From the NCBI RefSeq assembly GCF_035918015.1, contig NZ_CP109132.1, positions 6,448,001-6,512,000 of the forward strand: DNA of 64,000 bases. The letters run 5' to 3'. Position 1 is the stretch's first letter, and every line of letters starts with the position of its first letter. The DNA comes from Streptomyces sp. NBC_01754 (lineage in GTDB: Bacteria > Actinomycetota > Actinomycetes > Streptomycetales > Streptomycetaceae). The notes under the pieces are model-generated. The model saw nothing but the letters and a program-made list of their open reading frames with translations. It searched no databases and was not told the DNA's origin. The position numbers and the translations under genes are program-made. Shown here one piece after another: positions 1-7,451 of the stretch.

Positions 1-551
1 ATACCCCGGTCGCCCATCAGCCAGGTGACCTGGTGCGTGGCCTCGGGGGAATGGGCCCAGAAGTCCCAGACGTTGTCGGGCTCCTGACGGCCCGTGAACG
101 GGTCGCGCTTCTGGGAGTGGATGAAGTCGGGGAACTTCACCGGGTCCTTGACGAAGAAGACCGGCGTGTTGTTGCCGACCAGATCGTAGTTTCCCTCGTC
201 CGTGTAGAACTTGAGGGCGAATCCGCGGGGGTCGCGCACGGCGTCGGCGCCACCGAGGGAGTCGGCGACGGTCGAGAAGCGGATGAACGTCTCGGTGCGC
301 CGGCCCACTCCGGACAGGAAGTCGGCGCGCGTCCAGCCGGTGACGTCGTCCGTCACCTCGAAGTAGCCGTACGCGCCGGAGCCGCGGGCGTGCACGACGC
401 GCTCCGGGACGCGCTCACGGTTGAAGCGGGCCAGCTTCTCCAGCAGGTGCTGGTCCTGGATCAGGAGGGGCCCGCCGGCACCGGCCGTGGCGGAGTTCTG
501 GTTGTCGGCGACCGGAGCGCCTGACTCGGTGGTGAGCACACGCTGGGACAT
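1..551 (-). CDS. katA: Catalase (3' end lies outside the window)
   Basis: Heme catalase that converts hydrogen peroxide to water and oxygen. The first 183 or so residues are present, starting [18 protein letters not shown]. They include the arm region, the catalytic His in the [12 protein letters not shown] segment, and the [13 protein letters not shown] and [13 protein letters not shown] segments typical of clade-3 small-subunit catalases. The remainder runs past base 1. The ATG at 549-551 is preceded by a 187-bp gap holding a copy of the ureide-regulon palindrome, so this gene probably has its own promoter although it follows the tartronate semialdehyde reductase gene on the same strand. 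Its presence beside the glyoxylate genes and near urate oxidase suggests it removes the peroxide made by urate oxidation; that link is inference. The symbol is generic. Confidence 0.93.
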   Translation of the reverse strand, partial: MSQRVLTTESGAPVADNQNSATAGAGGPLLIQDQHLLEKLARFNRERVPERVVHARGSGAYGYFEVTDDVTGWTRADFLSGVGRRTETFIRFSTVADSLGGADAVRDPRGFALKFYTDEGNYDLVGNNTPVFFVKDPVKFPDFIHSQKRDPFTGRQEPDNVWDFWAHSPEATHQVTWLMGDRG

Positions 552-613
552 GGAGACCTTCCGTACGGGGGCTGCTTACGGCCTGAGGGGCATAGGTTCG
601 GCCCGAACAGGGC

Positions 614-630
614 GTCAACAGTTTGTTGAA
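614..630 (-). promoter_or_regulatory. Putative AllR operator in the catalase promoter
   Basis: On the minus strand the sequence is TTCAACAAACTGTTGAC, and its first 16 bases are identical to the site at 3458-3473 before the urate operon. It lies 63 bp upstream of the catalase ATG. A TTGACG overlapping the 3' half of the site could be a -35 element, with a weak TATGCC about 18 bp further on. Assignment to AllR is inferred from the shared motif and from the IclR regulator in the same window. Confidence 0.7.
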
Positions 631-737
631 ATCGGAGTGAGTGGTTCCGGGCCGCGGTGGCGCCTGGGCGCGACAGGACAGGTGTCGGCGCCGCCGCGGC
701 CCGGAGTGCGAGGGGCCCTGCGATCAGGGCCGGGGCG

Positions 738-1631
738 TCAGACCTGGGAACCGGAGAGGCGCTCGACCGAGCGCAGCAGCGCCGAGTGGTCCAGTCCGCC
801 GTCGCCCTGGGCGCGCAGCGAGGCGACCAACTGGGCCACGACCGCGCCGACGGGCAGCGCGGCACCGACGGTGCGGGCGGCGTCCGTGACGATCCCCATG
901 TCCTTGTGGTGCAGGTCGATCCGGAAGCCGGGGGCGAAGTCCCGCTTCAGGAAGTTGTCCTTCTTCCGGGTCAGGACCGTCGATCCGGCCAGGCCGCCGT
1001 TGAGGACGTCGAGCGCGGCGGTCAGGTCGACCCCGGACTTCTCCAGGAAGACGACGGCCTCGGCGCACGCCTGGATGTTGACCGCGACGATGAGCTGGTT
1101 GGCGGCCTTGACCGTCTGGCCGGAGCCGTGCGGGCCGCACAGCACGATCGTCCTGCCGAGCGCCTCCAGCAGCGGGCGGGCGGCGTCGAAGTCGGTCTGC
1201 TCGCCGCCGACCATGATGGAGAGCACCGCCTCGACGGCGCCGGCCTCGCCGCCGGAGACCGGGGCGTCCAGCACCCGGATGCCCTTGTCCTTCGCCTTCG
1301 CGGCGAGGTCCACGGAGGTCTGCGGTGTGATCGAGGACATGTCGATCAGCAGCGCGCCGCGCCTGGCGTTCTCCAGGATGCCGTCGGGGCCGTAGGCGAT
1401 CGCCTCGACCTGCGGGGAGGCGGGGACCATGGTGACGACGACGTCGGCGTCGCGCACGGCCTCGGCGACCGAGGCGGCCCCCTCGCCGCCCGCCGCCACC
1501 AGCCGGTCGACCTTGGCCTGCTCCAGGGTGTGACCGGTGACGTGGTACCCGGCCTTGACCAGGTTCTCCGACATGGGCGAGCCCATGATGCCGAGCCCGA
1601 TCCAGGCGACCTTGGGGAGGTTGCTGCTCAT
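738..1631 (-). CDS. glxR: 2-hydroxy-3-oxopropionate (tartronate semialdehyde) reductase
   Basis: Reduces tartronate semialdehyde to D-glycerate with NAD(P)H, the step after glyoxylate carboligase in glyoxylate assimilation. The 297-residue protein is a complete beta-hydroxyacid dehydrogenase. The dinucleotide motif GLGIMGSPM lies at residues 12-20, the substrate motif DAPVSGGEAGA in the middle, and the catalytic Lys in GQTVKAANQ. It follows hydroxypyruvate isomerase on the same strand after 61 bp and probably shares its transcript. The family also contains 3-hydroxyisobutyrate dehydrogenases, but the neighbour favours the glyoxylate role. No glyoxylate carboligase gene is visible in the window. 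Confidence 0.9.
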   Translation of the reverse strand: MSSNLPKVAWIGLGIMGSPMSENLVKAGYHVTGHTLEQAKVDRLVAAGGEGAASVAEAVRDADVVVTMVPASPQVEAIAYGPDGILENARRGALLIDMSSITPQTSVDLAAKAKDKGIRVLDAPVSGGEAGAVEAVLSIMVGGEQTDFDAARPLLEALGRTIVLCGPHGSGQTVKAANQLIVAVNIQACAEAVVFLEKSGVDLTAALDVLNGGLAGSTVLTRKKDNFLKRDFAPGFRIDLHHKDMGIVTDAARTVGAALPVGAVVAQLVASLRAQGDGGLDHSALLRSVERLSGSQV

Positions 1632-1692
1632 GAGGGTGCCTTCCGATGAAAACGTGTGTACGGGGGCCGGGAGGAAGCGGCCTGTCGCGGCG

Positions 1693-2514
1693 CTAGCTCC
1701 GGAGCCAGCCGAAGGACTCGGCGCTCGGCCGGTCGCCCGGCTTGTACTCCAGGCCGATCCGGCCCGTGTAACCGGCGTCGGCCAGTTCGTCCAGGAGCCG
1801 CTCCAGCGGCAGTGAGCCGGTGCCGGGCGCGCCGCGCCCCGGGTTGTCGGCGATCTGTACGTGGCCGGTCCTGGCGGCGTACGCCTTGATGACCTGGCTG
1901 AGGTCCTCGCCGTTCATGGACAGGTGGTACAGGTCCAGCAGGAACTTCGCGTTGCCCAGGCCGGTGGCCTCGTCGACCGCGTCGACGACCTCGATCGCCG
2001 CCGGTGCGCTCAGCAGCGGATAGTGCGGAGACTCCGGTCCGTTGAGCGCCTCGATCAGGAGGTCCGCCCCGATGCCGTGAGCGGCGCGAGCCGCCGACAC
2101 CAGGTTCTCCAGGGCGAGTTCGTCCTGTACGGCGGGGTCGACGCCGGCCACGCGGTTGCCGTAGAGCGCGTTGAGCGCCCGGCAGCCGGTGGCGGCGGCG
2201 AAGGTGGTCGCCACCTCGATGTTGGCCCGGAACCGGTCCGACTCCGCGCCCGGCAGTGAGAGCGCTCCGCGATCCGGGCCGGGCAGCCGTCCGGCGTAGA
2301 AGTTCAGTCCCACCAGTTGCGTGCCGGCGTCGTCGAGCGCCTTCCTCAGGGCGTCGAGCTCCGCCTGCGGCGGGGTGGGGGTCTCGATCCAGGGCCACCA
2401 CAGCTCGACCGCCGTGAAACCGGCCGCAGCGGCGGCCGCGGGGCGCTCGAGGAGCGGCAGTTCCGTGAAGAGGATCGAAAGGTTCACATCGAAGCGCTGG
2501 TCCGGGTATCCCAT
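1693..2514 (-). CDS. hyi: Hydroxypyruvate isomerase
   Basis: Interconverts hydroxypyruvate and tartronate semialdehyde, the product of glyoxylate carboligase. The 273-residue protein is a xylose-isomerase-like TIM barrel (AP endonuclease 2 family). It starts MGYPDQRFDVNLSILFTE and has the metal-binding segments FTAVELWW, LLIEALN, FLLDLYHLS, GHVQIADNPGR and IGLEYKP, of usual family length. It is the first gene of a minus-strand unit with tartronate semialdehyde reductase. A perfect 15-bp palindrome lies 18 bp upstream of its start. There is an AGGAG about 15 bases before the ATG, a longer spacing than usual, so the exact start is less certain than the identity. Confidence 0.9.
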   Translation of the reverse strand: MGYPDQRFDVNLSILFTELPLLERPAAAAAAGFTAVELWWPWIETPTPPQAELDALRKALDDAGTQLVGLNFYAGRLPGPDRGALSLPGAESDRFRANIEVATTFAAATGCRALNALYGNRVAGVDPAVQDELALENLVSAARAAHGIGADLLIEALNGPESPHYPLLSAPAAIEVVDAVDEATGLGNAKFLLDLYHLSMNGEDLSQVIKAYAARTGHVQIADNPGRGAPGTGSLPLERLLDELADAGYTGRIGLEYKPGDRPSAESFGWLRS

Positions 2515-2531
2515 GAGGGGTTCGGCGCTCC

Positions 2532-2546
2532 TTCCGTATCGCGGAA
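2532..2546. promoter_or_regulatory. Palindrome TTCCG-N5-CGGAA before hyi
   Basis: TTCCGTATCGCGGAA is a perfect inverted repeat with a five-base spacer, the same geometry as the AllR-type sites. Another CGGAA lies at 2563-2567. A related TTCCG-N5-CGAAA element occurs at 22030 in the allR-allB gap. It is probably an operator for an IclR-family regulator; which one cannot be told. Confidence 0.5.
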
Positions 2547-2763
2547 GTTGTTTTCTGCTTAACGGAAGGTTGCCCGGCGGTCGGTGAGGCTGTCAAGAGG
2601 CGCCGGGAAAATCGGGCCGGTCAGGGGTGTGTCGTGGGCCCCGGGGCGCCACCACCGCGGAGGGCCGGCCCGTACGGCGCCGGGGCCTCGCGGGCCGGGC
2701 GGATACAGTCGTGGCCGGGCGGCCGGGAGTGCGCGCCCGTGGCGAGGACATCAGGGAGGCACC

Positions 2764-3015
2764 GTGCGCTTGAGGGTGGAATTCACCACCGAGCCCTTCG
2801 ATCTCGATGAGGCACCCGCCCACGCCGTCGTGGCCAGGGAGGTCGTCCAGGCGGCCGACCTCGACACCGTGGACGTGGGCCCCTTCGGCAATACGGCGGA
2901 GGGCGGAGCCGACCAGGTGCTCACCGCGGTGGACGCCCTGCTGCGACAGGCCCTGGCCACCGGGGCCACCCGGGTCTCGCTCCAGGTGAACGTGATCGGG
3001 GAGGGTGCCCCGTGA
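2764..3015 (+). CDS. Small protein, thiamine-binding (MTH1187/YkoF) fold likely
   Basis: An 83-residue protein with a GTG start at 2764, preceded by GGGAGG. Visible features are a beta-rich N-terminus, the central segment VGPFGNTAEGGADQVL and a C-terminal strand TRVSLQVNVIGEG. This pattern resembles the small MTH1187/YkoF-like ferredoxin-fold proteins, some of which bind thiamine or related small ligands, but the match is by eye. Its stop overlaps the start of the next gene in GTGA, so the two are translationally coupled. It may act as a ligand sensor partner of that regulator. Function is unknown. Confidence 0.6.
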   Translation: MRLRVEFTTEPFDLDEAPAHAVVAREVVQAADLDTVDVGPFGNTAEGGADQVLTAVDALLRQALATGATRVSLQVNVIGEGAP

Positions 3016-3389
3016 CCGAACCGGTGGACCATCCCCTCGTCGTCGCGGTGAAGCCGCTCGTCGACGCCATGGGGGCCGAACTGCTCGGCCCCGACCAGGC
3101 GGAGGCCGACGACGTGGTGCTCGCCTGGGAGGGGGAGGTGGTGCTGGCCGTGCGGCTTCCGCGGCTCTCCGACTCGCTCGACCGCATCCTGGCCGCGATG
3201 GAGCGGCGGTACGGCATGCCGCTCGCCGAGCTGGACCGCAGGACCAAGCAGGGGGTGGTGCGGACGCTCGAGGCGCGCGGCGCCTTCTCCGTCCGGCACG
3301 GGGTGGAGACCGTGGCCGGCGCCCTCGGCGTCAGCCGCTTCACCATTTACAACTACCTGAACCGGGAACTCGCCGCCAGGGGCGAGTGA
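3012..3389 (+). CDS. HTH transcriptional regulator with YheO/DauR-type DNA-binding domain
   Basis: A 125-residue protein with a GTG start overlapping the previous stop. The C-terminal 50 residues hold the helix-turn-helix: a TKQGVVRTLEARGAFSVRH segment followed by VAGALGVSRFTIYNYLNRE, which matches the HTH domain of YheO/DauR regulators. The N-terminal 70 residues (HPLVVAVKPLVDAMGAELLG) resemble a shortened sensing domain. It sits immediately before the urate operon and after a 20-bp-stem terminator, so it is a separate unit. It may be a second regulator of purine use alongside AllR. No target can be assigned from the sequence. Confidence 0.75.
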   Translation: MTEPVDHPLVVAVKPLVDAMGAELLGPDQAEADDVVLAWEGEVVLAVRLPRLSDSLDRILAAMERRYGMPLAELDRRTKQGVVRTLEARGAFSVRHGVETVAGALGVSRFTIYNYLNRELAARGE

Positions 3390-3403
3390 CCCGCCGCCTT
3401 CCC

Positions 3404-3445
3404 GCCGGTGCCGCCGGCCCGGGTCCCCGGGCCGGCGGCACCGGC
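3404..3445 (+). terminator. Strong hairpin terminator after the HTH gene
   Basis: A perfect 20-bp stem (3404-3423 pairs with 3426-3445) with a two-base loop and no U-tract, 14 bp after the HTH stop codon. It separates this unit from the urate operon promoter. Confidence 0.8.
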
Positions 3446-3457
3446 TGTTCGTGGAAA

Positions 3458-3473
3458 TTCAACAAACTGTTGA
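3458..3473 (+). promoter_or_regulatory. Putative AllR operator of the urate operon
   Basis: TTCAACAAACTGTTGA, identical to the catalase-promoter copy. It is 71 bp upstream of the first gene of the operon. TTGACG at its right edge, 17 bp before TTAGCT, could be the -35 and -10 hexamers, so bound repressor would cover the promoter. Confidence 0.75.
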
Positions 3474-3544
3474 CGTGGTGTGGTGAAGGGCGTTAGCTAT
3501 CCGCAGCCCGACAACGCACAGCGAAAAAAGCCACGGAGGCACCC

Positions 3545-4051
3545 GTGACTACGAGCTCCACACCGGGCCTCGCCCGGTTCAACACCCAGGCCGCCCCGGA
3601 GGCCGCCGCCGCGCTGCACGAGGTGTGTGCGAGCGAACGGTGGGGGAACCTCCTCCTGAACCGACGGCCCTATGCCACCCTCCAGGCACTCCTCCTCGCG
3701 AGCGACGCCGCCACGGCGGAGCTCTCCGGGAAGGATCTGGCCGAGGCGATGGCCGGGCACCCGCCGATCGGCCGCCCCGAGCCCGGGGATCCGACGTCGG
3801 CCCGTGAACAGCGGGGGATGGAAGGCGCTTCCGAAGAGCTCAGGGCCGAGATGCTCGAGCTCAACCTCGCCTACCAGGAACGGTTCGGACACGTCTTCCT
3901 GATCTGCGCCACCGGAGCCACCGGTGAGCAGATGCGCGACGCGGTGACGGCCCGTATCACCAACTCGCCCGACCGGGAACGCGAGTTCGTGCGCACCGAA
4001 CTCGGCAAGATCAACCGCATCCGGCTGACCCGCCTCGTACAGGACCCCTGA
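3545..4051 (+). CDS. uraD: OHCU decarboxylase
   Basis: 2-oxo-4-hydroxy-4-carboxy-5-ureidoimidazoline decarboxylase, the last step that turns urate into S-allantoin. The 168-residue, all-helical protein has the family active-site motif GHPPIG at residues 71-76 (catalytic His72), the Glu/Arg-rich EQRGMEGAS segment, and a C-terminal ELGKINRIRLTRL. GTG start with CGGAGG a few bases upstream. It is first in a three-gene operon with HIU hydrolase (33 bp downstream) and urate oxidase, the usual actinomycete arrangement. An AllR-type palindrome lies upstream. Confidence 0.95.
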   Translation: MTTSSTPGLARFNTQAAPEAAAALHEVCASERWGNLLLNRRPYATLQALLLASDAATAELSGKDLAEAMAGHPPIGRPEPGDPTSAREQRGMEGASEELRAEMLELNLAYQERFGHVFLICATGATGEQMRDAVTARITNSPDREREFVRTELGKINRIRLTRLVQDP

Positions 4052-4083
4052 AGTCCCGTACGGCACCGTAGAGAACAAGGAGC

Positions 4084-4485
4084 GTGACGGTCTTGAGCAC
4101 CGACACCACCGCATCGGTGTCCACCCATGTCCTGGACACCAGCATCGGCCGGCCCGCCGAAGCCGTCACCGTCTCCCTGGCCGCCCGCAGCGGCGGCGAC
4201 GAGCGGTATGTGACGCTCGGCGCGGCGCCGACCGACAAGGACGGGCGCTGCCAGGCACTGCCGGCCCTGCCGGAAGGAACCACCCATGTGCGGCTCGTGT
4301 TCGACACCGAGTCGTACTTCACCGTCAAGAAGCAAGCCGAGGCGCAGCAGGACGCCCCCCGCGTAAGGGACAGCGGCGCGTTCTTCCCGGAGGTGGCGAT
4401 CGCGTTCGCCGTCATCCCCGGCGAGCATTATCACGTACCGCTGCTGCTCAACCCGTTCGGCTACTCCGTTTACCGAGGGAGCTAG
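4084..4485 (+). CDS. uraH: 5-hydroxyisourate hydrolase
   Basis: Hydrolyses 5-hydroxyisourate, the product of urate oxidase, to OHCU. The 133-residue transthyretin-like protein has the N-terminal signature STHVLDTSIGRPA (catalytic His near residue 15), a central Arg-containing strand, and the diagnostic C-terminus ending YRGS. The GTG at 4084 follows AAGGAGC. A TTG four codons later is a possible alternative start. It lies between OHCU decarboxylase and urate oxidase, with 6 bp to the latter. Confidence 0.95.
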   Translation: MTVLSTDTTASVSTHVLDTSIGRPAEAVTVSLAARSGGDERYVTLGAAPTDKDGRCQALPALPEGTTHVRLVFDTESYFTVKKQAEAQQDAPRVRDSGAFFPEVAIAFAVIPGEHYHVPLLLNPFGYSVYRGS

Positions 4486-4491
4486 CTACAG

Positions 4492-5415
4492 ATGCCCACG
4501 ATTCTCGGCCAGAACCAGTACGGCAAAGCAGAGAACCGCGTCGTCAGGATCACGCGGGACGGCGACACCCACCACATCAAGGACCTCAACGTATCGGTCG
4601 CCCTCTCCGGCGCCATGGACGACGTCCACTACTCCGGCTCCAACGCCAACGTCCTGCCGACCGACACCACCAAGAACACGGTGTTCGCCTTCGCCAAGGA
4701 ACACGGCATCGAATCCGCCGAGCAGTTCGGCATCCACCTCGCCCGCCACTTCGTGACCACCCAGGAAGCGATCGAGGTCGCCCGGATCCGGATCGAGGAG
4801 TACGCCTGGGAGCGCATCGCGACCTCCGACGGCAACTCCCGGTTCATCGGCGCCGACGAGGTCCGGCACTCCTTCGTCCGCAAGGGCCAGGAGCTGCGCA
4901 CCACCCAGGTCACCTACGACGGCGAGAAGTGGGAGGTCGTCTCCGGTCTCAAGGACCTCACCGTGCTGAACTCCACCAACTCGGAGTTCTGGGGCTACGC
5001 CAAGGACAAGTACACCACCCTCAAGGAGACGTACGACCGCATCCTGGCGACCGACGTGTCCGCCAGGTGGCGCTACAACTGGACCGACGACGGGCAGCGC
5101 GTACCGAACTGGGAGAAGTCCTACCAGCAGACGCGCGGGCACATGCTCGAAGCCTTCGCCGAGACGTACTCCCTCTCACTCCAGCAGACCCTGTACCAGA
5201 TGGGTTCGCGCATCATCAACAGCCGCACCGAGATAGACGAGATCCGCTTCTCGCTGCCCAACAACCACCACTTCCTCGTGGACCTGGAGCCCTTCGGCCT
5301 CACGAACGAGAACGAGGTCTACTTCGCCGCCGACCGGCCGTACGGCCTGATCGAGGCGACCGTGCTCCGGGACGGCGTGGAACCCAGGATCCCGGTCGAC
5401 CTGACCAACCTCTGA
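4492..5415 (+). CDS. uox: Urate oxidase (uricase)
   Basis: Cofactor-free oxidase that converts urate, O2 and water to 5-hydroxyisourate and H2O2. The 307-residue protein has the two T-fold halves. Catalytic triad positions are visible as Lys in QYGKAENRV, Thr in VLPTDTTKNT and His in LPNNHHFL, and the Arg/Gln pocket lies in the central part. Length matches the family. It is third in the urate operon, six bases after uraH. Its peroxide product gives a reason for a catalase with the same operator sequence elsewhere in the window. Confidence 0.97.
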   Translation: MPTILGQNQYGKAENRVVRITRDGDTHHIKDLNVSVALSGAMDDVHYSGSNANVLPTDTTKNTVFAFAKEHGIESAEQFGIHLARHFVTTQEAIEVARIRIEEYAWERIATSDGNSRFIGADEVRHSFVRKGQELRTTQVTYDGEKWEVVSGLKDLTVLNSTNSEFWGYAKDKYTTLKETYDRILATDVSARWRYNWTDDGQRVPNWEKSYQQTRGHMLEAFAETYSLSLQQTLYQMGSRIINSRTEIDEIRFSLPNNHHFLVDLEPFGLTNENEVYFAADRPYGLIEATVLRDGVEPRIPVDLTNL

Positions 5416-5814
5416 CGCGGCGCCGGACCGGCCTGCACGGCCGGGCACCACATCACCGTCCGCCCGGCATCGCCCTGGCCGGCTCCGTCGCGGCCGGCGC
5501 CCTGCGTACGCCCGACCGGGCCGGTCTCGACGACAGCGCTCCCCCGCTGTCCGGGCGGCCGTGGTACCCGGCGCGGGCACGCCCCGCTCGCCGCGCCAGG
5601 CCTTGCACCGGATCCCCGTCCCGGGAACCGGCGGCGCCCGGACCGGGGACCGGCGCCGGTCCCCGCGGCGGGTGCCGCTCCACCTGTTCCCGCACCAACT
5701 CGGCACCCACGGCCGCGACGCCGTGGCACTCAAATCCTCCTAGGGTCCTGCCGTGCCCTCCCGTGCCCACCAGGAACACGGGTGCCCTCGTCACCGAGAG
5801 AAGAAGGAAGCGCC
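5416..5814 (+). other. Intergenic gap with a short hairpin
   Basis: About 400 bp between urate oxidase and the deaminase gene with no convincing gene on either strand. A six-base-pair hairpin at 5428-5444 (CCGGCC, loop TGCAC, GGCCGG) may weakly terminate the urate operon. No AllR-type palindrome was found before the deaminase. Confidence 0.4.
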
Positions 5815-7203
5815 ATGGCAGCCTCGGCAGACCCTCAGCGCCTCGTCATCGAGAACTGTTCGATCGCGACCGTCGACGCCCACGACACCGAGTACGCCTC
5901 GGGCCACATCGTCGTCGCCGGCAACCGCATCGAGTCCGTCGGCGCCGGCAAGGCCCCGGAGGGCCTCTCCGGGGTCGTGCGGCGTGTCGACGCCACCGGC
6001 CACCTCGCCACCCCGGGCCTGGTCAACACCCATCACCACTTCTACCAGTGGATCACCCGGGGCCTGGCGACCGACCACAACCTCTTCGACTGGCTCGTCG
6101 CGCTCTATCCGACGTGGGCCCGTGTCGACGAGGCGATGGTCCGCGCCGCCGCCCAGGGGTCCCTCGCGATGATGGTCCGCGGCGGTGTCACCACCGCGAT
6201 GGACCACCACTACATCTACCCGCGGGGCTCCGGCGACCTCTCCGGCGCGATCATCGGCTCGGCCCGCGACATGGGCGTACGCTTCACGCTCGCCCGGGGA
6301 TCCATGGACCGCGGCGAGAAGGACGGCGGGCTGCCGCCGGACTTCGCCGTCGAGTCCCTCCAGGACGCGCTCGCCGCCACCGAGGCCACGATCGACGCCT
6401 ACCACGACGCCTCCTTCGACGCGATGACCCAGATCGCCGTCGCCCCCTGCTCACCCTTCTCCGTGTCCACCGAACTCCTCGAACAGGGCGCGGAACTGGC
6501 CCGGCGGCGAGGCGTACGGCTGCACACCCACGGCTCGGAGACCCGTGAGGAGGAGCAGTTCTGCAAGGAGCTGTTCGGGATGGGCCCGACCGACTACTTC
6601 GAGACGACCGGCTGGCTCGGGGACGACGTGTGGATGGCGCACTGCGTCCACATGAACGACTCCGACATCGCCGCCTTCGCCCGCACCGGCACCGGCGTCG
6701 CCCACTGCCCGTCGTCCAACGCCCGCCTCGCCGCCGGGATCGCCCGGGTCCCCGACATGCTCGCCGCCGGGGTGCCGGTCGGCCTCGGCGTCGACGGCAC
6801 CGCTTCCAACGAGTCCGGCGAACTCCACACCGAACTGCGCAACGCCCTCCTGGTCAACCGCCTCGGCGCCCACCGCGAGAAGGCCCTGAGCGCCCGTCAG
6901 GCACTGCGCCTGGGGACGTACGGCGGCGCCCAGGTGCTCGGCCGCGCCGACCAGATCGGCTCCCTGGAGACCGGCAAGCTCGCCGACCTCGTCCTGTGGA
7001 AGCTGGACACCCTGGCCCACGCCTCCATCGCCGACCCGGTGACCGCGCTCGTCTTCGGAGCGGCGGCCCCCGTCACCCTCTCCCTCGTCGACGGAAAGCC
7101 GGTCGTCGAGGACGACCACCTCACCACGGTGGACGAGGACGCCATCGCCCGCGCGACCCGCGACGAGGCCCGGCGTCTGGCACAGCTCGCCGCCGGAGCC
7201 TGA
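5815..7203 (+). CDS. 8-oxoguanine deaminase
   Basis: Amidohydrolase-superfamily deaminase predicted to convert 8-oxoguanine to urate and ammonia, feeding the urate operon just upstream. With the ATG at 5815 (after AAGAAGGAAG) it has 462 residues. Metal-binding motifs are visible: NTHHHFYQW, HTHGSETREEE, the His pair in MAHCVHM, and the Asp in GVDGTASNES. The last motif and the N-terminal VIENCSIATVDAHDTEY resemble 8-oxoguanine deaminases and related hydroxy-triazine hydrolases (AtzB/TrzN type). Guanine deaminase is the main alternative. A longer reading from a GTG at 5782 lacks a good ribosome site. Confidence 0.85.
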   Translation: MAASADPQRLVIENCSIATVDAHDTEYASGHIVVAGNRIESVGAGKAPEGLSGVVRRVDATGHLATPGLVNTHHHFYQWITRGLATDHNLFDWLVALYPTWARVDEAMVRAAAQGSLAMMVRGGVTTAMDHHYIYPRGSGDLSGAIIGSARDMGVRFTLARGSMDRGEKDGGLPPDFAVESLQDALAATEATIDAYHDASFDAMTQIAVAPCSPFSVSTELLEQGAELARRRGVRLHTHGSETREEEQFCKELFGMGPTDYFETTGWLGDDVWMAHCVHMNDSDIAAFARTGTGVAHCPSSNARLAAGIARVPDMLAAGVPVGLGVDGTASNESGELHTELRNALLVNRLGAHREKALSARQALRLGTYGGAQVLGRADQIGSLETGKLADLVLWKLDTLAHASIADPVTALVFGAAAPVTLSLVDGKPVVEDDHLTTVDEDAIARATRDEARRLAQLAAGA

Positions 7204-7451
7204 CGGCTCACCGCGCAGGCGAGACACCCCCTGACCGGCCGGCCGAGGGGGACGGCCCTCGGCCGGCCACCGTGGACCCGGACCGGGCCCACGGCAACCG
7301 GTCCGCGGGGGCGCGCACCCACCCGGGGCGCGCCCCCGCGGACCGGCGAACGAAGCTGCCCGCACCAGCTGCACGACCTGTCCCAACGCCCCACCCGCAC
7401 CACCTCCCTGACACCCACGTCGCCGACGTGTACCCGACCGGAGGAGCCGCT

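Noticed and set aside
5416..5814. Open frames in the gap between urate oxidase and the deaminase
   Set aside because: Pro/Arg-rich translations without start signals or family features.
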